64,000 nt of DNA from NCBI GenBank assembly GCA_963746605.1, contig CAVVCH010000034.1:97367-161366 (forward strand), read 5' to 3'. The notes beneath the pieces are model-generated. The model saw nothing but the letters and a program-made list of their open reading frames with translations. It had not been told where the DNA came from and searched no databases. This document shows positions 1-9,093 of this stretch, in pieces. The position numbers and the translations under genes were made by a program. The number at the start of each line of letters is the position of its first letter. The stretch's first letter is position 1. Source of the DNA: CAVQSS01 sp963746605 (GTDB taxonomy: Bacteria > Desulfobacterota > RBG-13-43-22).

Positions 1-234
1 TCGAAATTCGAACGGTCATCCCGTTGACGTGGAGGGACGATTTCGACAGTGATCGATCCCGGCAGGACCGTCCCGGTAGGCGTATTGCACGATATTGAGG
101 GACACCTCTTCTACGGCCAGCACCCACCGCTCGGCTTCGCGTTCGGGGAATCCGATCCGGCGGGCCGTTTCGTAAACCCACTGACAGATCTCAGGCACCG
201 AATCCGGGAGGGCCGGCCAGGTTCTCCGCATCAC
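1..234 (-). CDS. RsbW-like anti-sigma factor/ATP-binding protein, partial and frameshifted
   Basis: The visible N-terminus carries the N-box of a GHKL/HATPase_c Ser/Thr kinase-like anti-sigma factor (WVLAVEEVSLNIVQYAY, with the E-x3-N pattern). The continuous frame then stops at about position 16. Removing one base near positions 78-82 opens a better continuation (GSITVEIV, as expected for the next strand of this fold) that runs off the window edge, so an indel is likely. It is the last visible gene of a minus-strand operon behind a STAS protein and an RsbU-like phosphatase. In such systems the kinase and antagonist bind alternately. Family assignment is inferred from the N-box and context; the G-boxes lie outside the window. 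Confidence 0.6.
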
Positions 235-285
235 CGTCCTCGACTATCCCTGAGCACAAAGCTTCCCGAGCCTCATCCGGGTTGA

Positions 286-588
286 TCATAGAAACCCAGG
301 ATGGTATCGAAACCCGGCCATTTCGAAAATCTCTTTCACCTCGGGTTTAAGGCCGGCCAGCACCAGGCGGCCCTTGTTTTGAAGGCGTTTCGCCCCCATC
401 AGGACCACCCGGAGACCGGCGCTGCTGATGTAGTAGACTTCCTGCAGGTCCAGGATGACCTTCGTCTCCCCCTGATCCAGCCAGCCCTTCAATCGGCTTT
501 CCAGCTCAGGCGAAGTGGCGCCGTCAATTTTTCCGTCAACCGAAACCGTCAAAACCCCGTCTTCCTTTTTGGATCGTATGTTCATCAT
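286..588 (-). CDS. STAS-domain anti-sigma factor antagonist
   Basis: A protein of about 100 residues made of one STAS domain. The phospho-acceptor loop reads EVYYISSAGLRVVL, giving the conserved Ser that RsbW-type kinases phosphorylate and RsbU-type phosphatases dephosphorylate. The start is placed at the first of two adjacent ATGs, which has GAGG about 7 bases upstream; an upstream in-frame start at 603 is possible. The C-terminal dozen residues (GFRYHPGFL) depart from the family. Removing one T gives GFDTILGFYD, closer to the usual ending, so a terminal frameshift is possible. Part of the partner-switching operon shared with the phosphatase upstream. Confidence 0.85.
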   Translation of the reverse strand: MMNIRSKKEDGVLTVSVDGKIDGATSPELESRLKGWLDQGETKVILDLQEVYYISSAGLRVVLMGAKRLQNKGRLVLAGLKPEVKEIFEMAGFRYHPGFL

Positions 589-603
589 TGATAACCTCGC
601 CAA

Positions 604-1057
604 AAGTCAAAAAACGACTTTCTGCTCGGCGGGGAAGGGCTACCCCTCCCCCGCCATTTGAAGTGAATTCAAATGGTGCCACCTCCACCCCAGTCCGGCG
701 CTTAATCGCGCTCGGACTGCTGACGGACTTCTTACGAGTCCCTCATCCTCCTTCTCCTTGGTTTTTTCCCAATCTGTTCGGGCAAAGGCCGCAATCTTTT
801 GGGCCCGCTCATAATAAATCTGCATATCCCCCCAGCCGAGGCTGGCGGCTATTTTTTGCATGAACGACCCGTCGGAATCGAACCAGCGGGGCAGCAGCCC
901 TCCCAAAAAATATCCCCGGGACCGCAATCGATCCACCTCCTCACCTACCCAGGGCCAGGAAAGATTCAACCAGACCTGGATTACGACAACGTCACCAGGG
1001 AAATAAAAGCCGGATCAGGGAACACCTGGAGAATTACTTCTTGCTGAACCTTGGGGT
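604..1057 (-). pseudogene. Broken remnant resembling the C-terminus of an anti-sigma/GNAT-like protein
   Basis: Between the phosphatase and STAS genes lies coding-like sequence in two minus-strand frames. One short piece follows the phosphatase stop (NPKVQQEVILQVFPDPAF). A second runs from about 1010 to 640 and contains IQVWLNLSWPW, RGYFLGGLLPRWF and a tail of charged residues. No single frame or good start joins them. The RGYFLGGLLPRWF stretch recalls C-terminal GNAT-like modules in deltaproteobacterial anti-sigma regulators, which is from memory and not verified. It may be a decayed or internally deleted regulator, or an intact small gene damaged by sequencing indels. Confidence 0.4.
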
Positions 1058-3046
1058 TCAAGGATTTTCCCTCCTGATTTCCTCTCCGCTTTTGTCCTCT
1101 CTTCCAACCGGAGAGAGGAAGGGCTTTTTAAAGGTAACGCCCAATAAGGTAATGTCATCCGCTTGGGCGGTATCACCCGCGAAGGTCCTGACCGAAGCCA
1201 ACAGGCGCTTAAGTCGTTGGGCGATGGTTTCCGGCGACGGTCCTTGGACCGTTTCCAGCAAGCGCCGGCCGGAATAAAGCTCGCCATCCCGGTTTACGGC
1301 TTCGGTCACCCCGTCGGTATACAGGACCAAGTGATCGCCAGGTTCCAGTTGAACCGTTTTCGATTGATAGGTTGAATTTTCCAGCCCCCCCAAGATGAAG
1401 CCTTTGGGCAAGGGCAACCATTCGGGCCCCTGCCCCCTTCGTATCCAAATGGGGGGGAGATGACCGGCGTTGGAATAGGTAAAGATCCCGGTTCGAATCG
1501 CCACGATTCCCAGAAAAACCGTGACAAACATGGTGGCTTCATTATCCCGGCAAAGCTCCTGATTGACCCGGGATAGAATTTCCGCCGGGTTCCGGTCCGG
1601 ACGGGTCAGGCCCTTAAGCAGTGTTTTAGTAACCGCCATATAGAGGGCCGCGGGCACCCCTTTATCGGACACGTCACCCACCGCCAAACAAAGATGCTCC
1701 GGGTCCACCCAAAAAAAATCGTAAAAATCCCCGCCCACCTCCTTGGCCGGTTCCAGCAGGGCGTACACCTCAAAAGGATTTTTTTCCTCCGCCGGCGGAA
1801 AATGTTTGGGCAAAAAACCCTGCTGGATAGTCCGGGCGATTTTAAGTTCGCTTTCGATCCGTTCCTTGGCGGCCGTGACCTCGGCCAAATGGCCGATGTA
1901 TTCTTTCAGAGAATCCCGCATTTCCGCGAAGGATCGGGTCAATCGGCCGATTTCATCCTGATTGACCGGATCGGGCAGGTCAATGTCCAAATTCCCCCGG
2001 GAGATTTCCTGGCTTTGTCGGGCCAGAAAACGCAAGGGCTTGGTGATGGTCCCGGCAATCACGGCAATCGCCGCCACCAGCAGCCCCAGTCCGATCAACC
2101 CGATGAACAGCACCTCCCGACTGAGCCGCCGCAATCCGGCGTAAAGCTCTTTTTCCGGAAAAATGATCCCCAGCGACCAGCCGGAGGAAACCAGCGGGGC
2201 GTACGCCAACCGGGATTCTTTTCCGGAAACAAAATCCCGGACCTTGACAAATCCCTGTTCCCCCCGAATCATGGCCCGGCCGATTTCCCTTAAACCCGGA
2301 TCCCCGCGGGCCTCGGCCAGGCTGAAAAGGCTCTCGCGCATGATCAGCTCTTCGCGGGGATGGGTGATGAACACTCCGTTTTGGGAAATCAAAAAGGCAT
2401 AGCCGCTTTGAAATATCTTGACCGCCGCTACGATTTCCTTCAGCCAGGACAGGGAAACGTCGGCGGTCACAATCCCCTGCAAGGAGCGTTGCCCCCCGGC
2501 GATCTTATTGAAAGGCACCGAATAGGTGGCCATGATGATTTTGCCGCCGCCCTCGTCGAAATAAGGCTCGCTCCAGACGGCATGGTTCAATTCCTTGGGA
2601 AGCCCATACCAGTCCCAACTGAAATAGTGATAATCGTCGCTGCCCAGGAAGACCGTCTTGATCGACTGATCTGGCTCCCGATACCCATAGGGGGCGTAAT
2701 ACCGCTTCTGGGGATGAAACGCATAGGGTTCAAAGGCCACAGCCGTCCCGAAGATTTCCGGGTTGCTGCTCAGCGCGGCGTGGATGATCTCGGGAATCCC
2801 GGTCCCCCGACAGAGCCCGGTCTCGATCCAGGTGGCCATCTGCTGGGGAGTTTTCTGGACCCCGAAGAGGATGGTCTCAATCCGGTTCACCGTGGACCCC
2901 GTCAAGTTCAGGGCGTTTTCCTCCACCGATCGGAGCAGGGCCTTCCGGGAGAAATAGTAATTGTAGCCGAAAGCCGCTGAAAAAATGAGGCCGACGCAGA
3001 AAAGAATGAAAAAAATCAGCTTATAGGTTAGACTTTTATTTCTCAC
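1058..3046 (-). CDS. RsbU-like PP2C (SpoIIE) phosphatase with dCache sensor and HAMP
   Basis: A 662-residue membrane phosphatase. It has an N-terminal membrane segment (about 9-28), a long periplasmic dCache-like sensor (about 30-305) and a second membrane segment (about 313-333). A HAMP linker (about 335-390) and a C-terminal SpoIIE/PP2C domain follow. Metal-site motifs are intact: EVGGDFYD, GDVSDKGVPAAL, LYTDGVTEA and ADDITLL. It should dephosphorylate the STAS protein encoded downstream when its periplasmic domain is engaged. Its start overlaps the end of the NMT1-like binding-protein gene by 11 bases. This coupling suggests the binding protein presents a ligand to the sensor domain, which is an inference. 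Confidence 0.9.
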   Translation of the reverse strand: MRNKSLTYKLIFFILFCVGLIFSAAFGYNYYFSRKALLRSVEENALNLTGSTVNRIETILFGVQKTPQQMATWIETGLCRGTGIPEIIHAALSSNPEIFGTAVAFEPYAFHPQKRYYAPYGYREPDQSIKTVFLGSDDYHYFSWDWYGLPKELNHAVWSEPYFDEGGGKIIMATYSVPFNKIAGGQRSLQGIVTADVSLSWLKEIVAAVKIFQSGYAFLISQNGVFITHPREELIMRESLFSLAEARGDPGLREIGRAMIRGEQGFVKVRDFVSGKESRLAYAPLVSSGWSLGIIFPEKELYAGLRRLSREVLFIGLIGLGLLVAAIAVIAGTITKPLRFLARQSQEISRGNLDIDLPDPVNQDEIGRLTRSFAEMRDSLKEYIGHLAEVTAAKERIESELKIARTIQQGFLPKHFPPAEEKNPFEVYALLEPAKEVGGDFYDFFWVDPEHLCLAVGDVSDKGVPAALYMAVTKTLLKGLTRPDRNPAEILSRVNQELCRDNEATMFVTVFLGIVAIRTGIFTYSNAGHLPPIWIRRGQGPEWLPLPKGFILGGLENSTYQSKTVQLEPGDHLVLYTDGVTEAVNRDGELYSGRRLLETVQGPSPETIAQRLKRLLASVRTFAGDTAQADDITLLGVTFKKPFLSPVGREDKSGEEIRRENP

Positions 3047-4022
3047 GGCCTAAGCAGGACTTATAAAAATCTTCAAAAGGCGGAAGGACGGCTATCATTT
3101 TTTGTCGTACCATGGTCTGTCCGACCAAGGCATAAGCCTCGGCGGACAAGTTTCCTATGGGGAGCCGGGACGTCCGAGGCTGGATCAGGTCTTTCATCCG
3201 CAGTAACATCCACCTCTGGTGGGCCCGGTTGGTGGCTGCCTTGGCCTCCCGGGCATATTTCATGACTGTATCCAGCGCTTCTTCCGGATGATCGAAGGCC
3301 TCCCGCCAGCCGTCGAGTGAGGCCTGGACAAAGCGGCAAACCAACGCGGGATCTTTCTGCCAGGTCCTTTCCAGGCAATAGAGGCCGTCCTCCGGAAAAT
3401 TCAAGCCGTAATCCGAGAAAAAAAAGGTCGTTAATTCCTCCGGGTTCAACCCGGCGTTCAGGATCAGGTGGTATTCGTTGTACCAGGTGGCGGAGGCGGC
3501 GTCCACGGCCTCCCGCAGGAATAAATTCACGGACTCCGATTGCCTGATCGGAATGAAATCAAGGCCGTGCATTTTAAAGAAGGCCCGGGGCTGGATTTGA
3601 AACTCCTCCCCCCAGAGCCCTATTTTCCTGCCCTGGAGATCCTGCACCCGCTGAATCCCCCTGGATTTCTTGGCCACCAGCATTAGGGAGGATTTCTGGA
3701 TGATCTGACCGATGTTGACCAACTTCATTCCTTCGGCCCTCTTCTTGATCGCCTGGGAAAGCATCAGGGTCCCGAAATCGGCCAACCCCCTTTCCAGCCA
3801 CTCCGAAGGAGGCCGCTGCGGTCCGCCTTTCAGAATCTGAAGATCGATCCCTCTTTTTCGATAATACCCTTTTTCGTAGGCCACGTAATACCCCGCAAAT
3901 TGGGCTTGCGGAATCCATTGAGGGATAAAGACGACCGGGTGCAGGGCCTGGCCGTAAGCAGGCGCGAGCCCTGCCAGTACCCCGATAAACACCAACCAAA
4001 AATAGGTGAATTTTTTTCCCAT
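3036..4022 (-). CDS. NMT1/THI5-like periplasmic substrate-binding protein
   Basis: A 328-residue exported protein with an N-terminal signal peptide (residues 1-24, ending near AYGQA). It has the SsuA/THI5/NMT1 fold signature: an early aromatic binding segment (PQWIPQAQFAGYYVAYEKGYY) and VQDLQGRKIGLW. Normally such proteins feed an ABC importer, but no permease or ATPase gene is next to it. It sits 3 bases after the GNAT/CoA-ligase gene and overlaps the sensor phosphatase gene, so a role as a ligand-sensing partner of that phosphatase is plausible. The ligand cannot be read from sequence. Confidence 0.85.
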   Translation of the reverse strand: MGKKFTYFWLVFIGVLAGLAPAYGQALHPVVFIPQWIPQAQFAGYYVAYEKGYYRKRGIDLQILKGGPQRPPSEWLERGLADFGTLMLSQAIKKRAEGMKLVNIGQIIQKSSLMLVAKKSRGIQRVQDLQGRKIGLWGEEFQIQPRAFFKMHGLDFIPIRQSESVNLFLREAVDAASATWYNEYHLILNAGLNPEELTTFFFSDYGLNFPEDGLYCLERTWQKDPALVCRFVQASLDGWREAFDHPEEALDTVMKYAREAKAATNRAHQRWMLLRMKDLIQPRTSRLPIGNLSAEAYALVGQTMVRQKMIAVLPPFEDFYKSCLGREK

Positions 4023-4025
4023 CCA

Positions 4026-6767
4026 CTATTGCTTGGGCTTGGCCTCCACGCGAATGCGGGCATCCGCGATCAGACAGCCTTCCCCGGGAGGGCGGGTAAT
4101 AATCGGGTTCAGGTCCAAGTCGACTATTTCCGGTATCTCCTCCACCAGCCGGGAAACCCGCAGCAGGGTTTCCTCCAGGGCCTCGGTATCCGCCGGGGGC
4201 TTTCCCCGAAACCCTTGCAACAGCGAATAACCGCGGATGCCGGTAATCAATTCCTTCGCGTCCCGATCGTTCAGGGGCGCCACGCCAAAGCGGACATCTC
4301 CCATGACTTCCACGTAAATCCCCCCTAGACCGAAAGCAATGAGCGGCCCGAAGACGGGATCCTCCGTTACCCCCACCAGGACTTCCACGCCCTCCGGAGC
4401 CATGGTCTGCACCCACACCCCTTCCAGGGCGTCCAGTTTCCCGATTTTCTCCAGGGCCTTTCGAATCGCGGCATAGGCTTCCTCTACTTCCCGCTCGTCC
4501 TTCAGGTTCAATTGCACCCCCCCCACCTCGGTCTTGTGGGTAATTTGCAGAGAAACCAATTTGACCGCTACCGGAAACCCGATCCGCCGTGCGATCTGCG
4601 CGGCCTCTCCCGGCGATCGAGCCAACCCTCCAGGAAGGACGGGCAGCTTAAAGCCGGATAACACCTGTTGCACCTCCTCCTGGGAAAGCCACCCGGGTCC
4701 CCGGTTTTCCAAGGCCCGGGAACAGACCTCCCGGGCCACCTCAATCTCCAGGTCTTCAAAATCCGGAACCAGGCCTATGGGGAGACGGCGCCATTCGGCA
4801 TAACCCGCCACCCGGCTTAAGACCCGGGCGACCGATTCCGGAAAGGCAAAGGTCGGGATGGTTTCCTCTTCAAATTTCAGGGAACCGGTCAGCCCCTCTC
4901 CGACCATCATGCAGGCGAGTACCGGTTTGGAAACAGCACCGGCGGCCCGGGCAGCCGAAACCCCCTGGTGAATCGCCCGGGAGATGGTTTCGGTCTCGGG
5001 AATGACCGGGATATAAATAACGATCAAGGCATCCACTTCCTCAGCCGACAACAAAACCTCAATGGCCTTCCGGTATTCTTCGGGAGTCGCCGAAGCGATC
5101 ATGTCGACGGGATTCCCCAGGCTGGCGGCCTTGGGAATAGCGGTCCGGAGCTCGGCCTGGATCTTTTCGGTAAGTTCCAGGACCTTCATCCCCCCGGCTT
5201 CACAAGTATCGGCGCACAGGATCCCCGGGCCTCCGGCATTGGTAACAATGGCCACCCGCCGGCCGGGAGGGAGCGGTTGGCTCCCCAGCACGGCCGCCAG
5301 GTCGAACATCTCTTCCAGAGTCTCGGCCCGAATTACCCCGGTTTGGTGGAAAAGGGCTTCGACGGCCACATCGCTGGCGGCCAGGGCGGCGGTGTGGGAA
5401 CCGGCCGCCCGTTTCCCGGCGGTGGTTCTGCCACTTTTTACGGCCACAATGGGCTTCGATCGGCTGACCCGGCGGGCAATTCGGGCAAAGCGGCGCGGGT
5501 TGCCGAATGATTCCAGGTAGAGGAGAATCAAATCGGTATTAGGGTCCCCTTCCCAGTATTGAAGCAGGTCATTCCCGGTGACATCCGCCTTATTTCCGAT
5601 ACTGATAAACTTGGAGAGTCCCAGATTCAACTGTTTGGCAAATCCCAGGATGGCCAGCCCCAAGGCCCCGCTCTGCGAGGACATGGCGATTCTCCCGGCC
5701 GGGGGGAAAATAGGGGAAAACGAGGCGTTCAGCCGGATTTCGGAATCGGTGTTCATCAGCCCCAGGCAGTTGGGCCCCACCAGCCGCATCCCGTAGCCTC
5801 GGACTTTTTCCACCAGGGCCTCCTGCAGCCGGCGCCCTTCAGCGCCCTCTTCGGCATAACCGGCCGAGATGACGATCAGAGCCCGGACCCCGAGGGCGGC
5901 ACAATCATCGACCACCTGAGAGACCGCCTCCTTGGGGACGACCACCACGGCCAAATCCACCTGTTCGGGCAGTTCGCGGACCGAATGAGAAGCTCGAATA
6001 GAATAGATCACTTCGGCTTTGGGGTTGACCGGATATACTGGACCTTGAAACCGATTGGTCATCAACGATTCCACCACCATGAAACCCAGGCTGGTTTCCT
6101 TCCGGGAGGCCCCGATCACCGCTACGGCATTGGGGCGAAAAAAGGGCAGCAGGGAGGCCGTGGTGTACACCCGGTCCCGCAGTTCCGATCGGGCCACGCT
6201 GGCCTCGCCGGGCTGGACCGACAGCTCGATATCGATCAGGCCCTGGTTGGCCTGCTGCTCCAGGGTGAAACCCGAATGTTGAAATATTTCCAGCATACGC
6301 CGGTTATCGGCGTGAGTCACGGCCTGAAAGCAACGGATGCCGTTGCGGACCGCCAGCAGGGAAAGGCGCTCCAGGAGCAGGGTGGCGAGGCCCTTGCCCT
6401 GGAATTGGTCAGCCGCCGCCACCCCCACTTCCGCCTTTTTCGGCTCTGTCAGGACATAGGACCCGGTGGCGATAACCCGCGGACCTCCCTCGATGATCCG
6501 GGTGACCATCAGGGTCAGGCACTTCCGGGGATTGGAAGAATCGCATAAGGTGGCAATAAGTTGGTCGTCCGGCAAACGAAAACTAAAAAACCGCTGGTAG
6601 CGTGACTCCGGAGAAAGCCGTTCAAAAAAATCCCGCAGGGCCTCCTGGTCCTTCGGGGTGGCGATATGAATGGAAGCCGTGGAGCCGTCCCGCAAAATCA
6701 ACCGCCCGTAAGCAGCAGAATCCTGATACGGGGGAGGGTAAAAAAGGGGCTGCTTTTTATTCATCAT
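4026..6767 (-). CDS. GNAT acetyltransferase fused to ADP-forming acyl-CoA ligase (Pat type II-like)
   Basis: A 913-residue fusion. An N-terminal GNAT domain (about 25-185, CoA loop QFQGKGLATLLL) is followed by a CoA-binding domain (about 205-300, VAVIGASR), ligase domains (about 300-640) and an ATP-grasp domain (about 690-905, PVAVKLVS and THKTEVGGV). The GNAT-first order matches actinobacterial type II Pat lysine acetyltransferases and is the reverse of E. coli PatZ. It keeps the His of the ligase phosphorylation loop (GSHTAAL, codon at 5394-5396), which PatZ lacks. ADP-forming acyl-CoA synthesis may therefore be retained alongside, or instead of, protein acetylation. It is the first gene of the signalling operon, 3 bases before the binding-protein gene. 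Confidence 0.88.
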   Translation of the reverse strand: MMNKKQPLFYPPPYQDSAAYGRLILRDGSTASIHIATPKDQEALRDFFERLSPESRYQRFFSFRLPDDQLIATLCDSSNPRKCLTLMVTRIIEGGPRVIATGSYVLTEPKKAEVGVAAADQFQGKGLATLLLERLSLLAVRNGIRCFQAVTHADNRRMLEIFQHSGFTLEQQANQGLIDIELSVQPGEASVARSELRDRVYTTASLLPFFRPNAVAVIGASRKETSLGFMVVESLMTNRFQGPVYPVNPKAEVIYSIRASHSVRELPEQVDLAVVVVPKEAVSQVVDDCAALGVRALIVISAGYAEEGAEGRRLQEALVEKVRGYGMRLVGPNCLGLMNTDSEIRLNASFSPIFPPAGRIAMSSQSGALGLAILGFAKQLNLGLSKFISIGNKADVTGNDLLQYWEGDPNTDLILLYLESFGNPRRFARIARRVSRSKPIVAVKSGRTTAGKRAAGSHTAALAASDVAVEALFHQTGVIRAETLEEMFDLAAVLGSQPLPPGRRVAIVTNAGGPGILCADTCEAGGMKVLELTEKIQAELRTAIPKAASLGNPVDMIASATPEEYRKAIEVLLSAEEVDALIVIYIPVIPETETISRAIHQGVSAARAAGAVSKPVLACMMVGEGLTGSLKFEEETIPTFAFPESVARVLSRVAGYAEWRRLPIGLVPDFEDLEIEVAREVCSRALENRGPGWLSQEEVQQVLSGFKLPVLPGGLARSPGEAAQIARRIGFPVAVKLVSLQITHKTEVGGVQLNLKDEREVEEAYAAIRKALEKIGKLDALEGVWVQTMAPEGVEVLVGVTEDPVFGPLIAFGLGGIYVEVMGDVRFGVAPLNDRDAKELITGIRGYSLLQGFRGKPPADTEALEETLLRVSRLVEEIPEIVDLDLNPIITRPPGEGCLIADARIRVEAKPKQ

Positions 6768-6971
6768 AAACTATCCTTTCTCAAAGGGACCGAGTGAATT
6801 GTCAACTAGGTAGGCACCTGACTCTATTATACACTGACCGGCCACTTCCCTGCCAAGTCTTTCTTCGGCCAACATTCCGTCCTGCTTGAATAATCTCTCA
6901 ATAGCCCACCGGATTGGCCGCCCTGCCGGGAAGGTATTTACTTTTGAGGACCCCCTGGGATAATATAGACT

Positions 6972-7697
6972 ATGCGTTTGGCGGTATTCTCGGACATTCA
7001 TAGCAATTGGGATGCCCTAAAGGCCGTTTTGGCTGATATGGAACGGAACCGAATTGATTCGCGGTTTTGTCTGGGCGATTGCGTGGGTTATGGTCCGGAA
7101 CCCGAGGAGGTCACCCGGGAAATCCGAGCGCTGAACATTCCCTGGGTCATGGGCAATCACGAACTGGGCCTGGTCGATCCCAGCTACCTGGACTGGTTCA
7201 ATAAGCCCACCCGGACCTCCCTGCTGATCACCCGTCGTCTGTTATCGGAAGAGTCGCTGAATTATTTCAAGGGGTTAAATCATTTCCTGTCGGACCAGGA
7301 CTGCCGGTTTGTCCACGGCTTCCCACCCGACTCCATCACCACCTATCTGTACGAAGTCCCCGATCCGGAAATCCGGCGAATTCTGACGGCCCTGCCGGAA
7401 AGGATTTGCTTTATCGGGCACACCCACGACCTGCATCTCATCGCCTCCGAGGGTCAGGGCCTCACCTACCTTCCTTTCAAGCGCGGGGTCTTTTCCCTCC
7501 GCGAGGGGGTCAAATACCTGGTCAACGTGGGGAGTGTGGGCCAACCCCGGGATGGCAACAATCAGGCCAAGTATGTGATCTGGGATAGTCGGACTTCCAC
7601 CCTCGAACTGCGTTACGTAACCTATAACATAGCCAAGACAGCCGAAAAAATCCTGGGCTTGGATTTTCCGGAATACAACGCCCGGCGGCTTTTTTAA
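6972..7697 (+). CDS. Metallophosphoesterase (YfcE/calcineurin-like)
   Basis: A 241-residue protein with the metallophosphoesterase motifs in order: SDIHSN at the N-terminus, GDCVGYGP, GNHE and GHTH near residue 144. Together these supply the two-metal active site. The closing NVGSVGQPRDG is typical of the YfcE-like phosphodiesterase/phosphatase group. The substrate is not predictable. The stop is followed after 3 bases by a Ser/Thr kinase gene. The two are surely co-transcribed, which hints at opposing or coupled phospho-signalling. Confidence 0.9.
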   Translation: MRLAVFSDIHSNWDALKAVLADMERNRIDSRFCLGDCVGYGPEPEEVTREIRALNIPWVMGNHELGLVDPSYLDWFNKPTRTSLLITRRLLSEESLNYFKGLNHFLSDQDCRFVHGFPPDSITTYLYEVPDPEIRRILTALPERICFIGHTHDLHLIASEGQGLTYLPFKRGVFSLREGVKYLVNVGSVGQPRDGNNQAKYVIWDSRTSTLELRYVTYNIAKTAEKILGLDFPEYNARRLF

Positions 7698-7700
7698 GCA

Positions 7701-9047
7701 ATGCGGACGATCGGTCGCTATGAAATCTGTGGACTTCTGGGGCGCGGCGGCATGAGCCTGGTTTACAAGGTGCGGCTGCCGATTATCGAAAAAATATTGG
7801 CTTTGAAACTGCTTCACCCCCACCCGATCCTGGTCAGCCTTCTGGGAATGGAGGAACTCAAAAAACGTTTTATTCATGAGGCCGTGATCATGTCCAGCCT
7901 GCGGCATCCCAACCTCCTGGAGGTCTGGGATTTCGATGAAGCGGCCGGAACCCCATTTTTTGTTATGGAATACTACTGCAACAACCTGGGGACATTGATC
8001 GGGGAATCCGGAGAGGTGGAAACACCGAGTCGGCCCCTGATACCGGAGCGGATCTTCCGCTATGGCCGACAGATTTTGAACGGTGTCCATCGACTCCACC
8101 AAGCCGGAGTCATTCACCGGGACCTGAAGCCCTACAATTTTTTGATTACCGACGAAGACGTCATTAAAATAGGCGATTTCGGTTTGTCGCTGCTGCGGGG
8201 AGAAACCTTGCCGTCGCCTGACAGCCTGAAGGTCGGCTCCCCCTACTATGCCGCCCCGGAGCAGGAACAAGACCCGGGTCGGGTGGACACCCAGGCCGAC
8301 CTCTACTCGGTGGGGGTGACACTGTACCGTCTGGCCACCGGCCGTCTTCCCCCGGACGACCGCCGGCCGCCCAGCCGGATCCATTCCGATTTGGATTCCC
8401 TTTGGGACGCCTTTTTGTTGAGGGGCGCCGCCCCGGAAAAAAAAGACCGCTTTTTTTCGGCTGAAGAAATGCTGCAGAATCTGGAGCGGCTGGAGTTTCA
8501 TTGGGAGGCCGCCCGGGAGAGGGATTGCCGCCGGGTACCCGGACCGGCGGAGAGACCCCTGGAAAACAAGCCCACCCCTCCGTTGCGCCGGAACCCGGTC
8601 AAGGTCCGGCCGGCCGAGGCCCGTACCATTTTTGAAATCGACGCCCTGTGGCGGCCCCGGTCATTTCTCGCTCCGGATTGGCAGGAAAGGGACGACGGAA
8701 CAGTGACGGATCGGTCCCATGACCTGTGTTGGGAGCAATCCGGTTCCGAATATCCTTTGACCTGGCCGGAGGCCGGGGATTATCTTCAGGGGCTTAACCG
8801 GGCGCGATTCGCCGGACGGGCAGACTGGCGCCTGCCGACCGTGGATGAATTGTGTTCCCTGATCACGGAAACTCCCGGGGTCCACACCACCTGCCTGGCC
8901 CCGCCTTTCGATCCCGCTCAGAAATGCCTGTGGAGCGCCGACCGCCGTTCTTTCAACGCCGCCTGGTTTGTCAACGTTGACTTAGGGTTTGTCTTCTGGC
9001 AGGATTTCACCTGCCATTATTTTGTTCGAGCGGTCTGCTCTCGCTAA
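7701..9047 (+). CDS. Ser/Thr protein kinase with C-terminal DUF1566 (Lcl-like) domain
   Basis: A 448-residue protein. Residues 1-265 form a Hanks-type kinase: glycine loop GLLGRGGMS, VAIK-like lysine in ILALKLL, catalytic HRDLKPYNF, metal-binding DFG in GDFGLSLL and APEQ. A Pro/Arg-rich linker (about 275-310) leads to a C-terminal DUF1566 domain (about 325-448; LCWEQS, ADWRLPTVDEL, FFVRAVC-like ending) usually found in surface or lectin-like proteins. No membrane segment is evident, so both halves appear cytoplasmic. The kinase likely phosphorylates partners in response to something bound by the DUF1566 part, which is an inference. Co-operonic with the phosphoesterase. Confidence 0.88.
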   Translation: MRTIGRYEICGLLGRGGMSLVYKVRLPIIEKILALKLLHPHPILVSLLGMEELKKRFIHEAVIMSSLRHPNLLEVWDFDEAAGTPFFVMEYYCNNLGTLIGESGEVETPSRPLIPERIFRYGRQILNGVHRLHQAGVIHRDLKPYNFLITDEDVIKIGDFGLSLLRGETLPSPDSLKVGSPYYAAPEQEQDPGRVDTQADLYSVGVTLYRLATGRLPPDDRRPPSRIHSDLDSLWDAFLLRGAAPEKKDRFFSAEEMLQNLERLEFHWEAARERDCRRVPGPAERPLENKPTPPLRRNPVKVRPAEARTIFEIDALWRPRSFLAPDWQERDDGTVTDRSHDLCWEQSGSEYPLTWPEAGDYLQGLNRARFAGRADWRLPTVDELCSLITETPGVHTTCLAPPFDPAQKCLWSADRRSFNAAWFVNVDLGFVFWQDFTCHYFVRAVCSR

Positions 9048-9093
9048 CATCTTTTTTTTAGCCGCAGACACCTGCGGACCAAGGAGAAAAGAA

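Noticed and set aside
6771..7001. Minus-strand open frame upstream of the GNAT fusion
   Set aside because: Random-looking product overlapping the start of the phosphoesterase gene.
7275..8501. 408-codon minus-strand open frame
   Set aside because: Antisense to the phosphoesterase and kinase genes, which have complete catalytic motifs.
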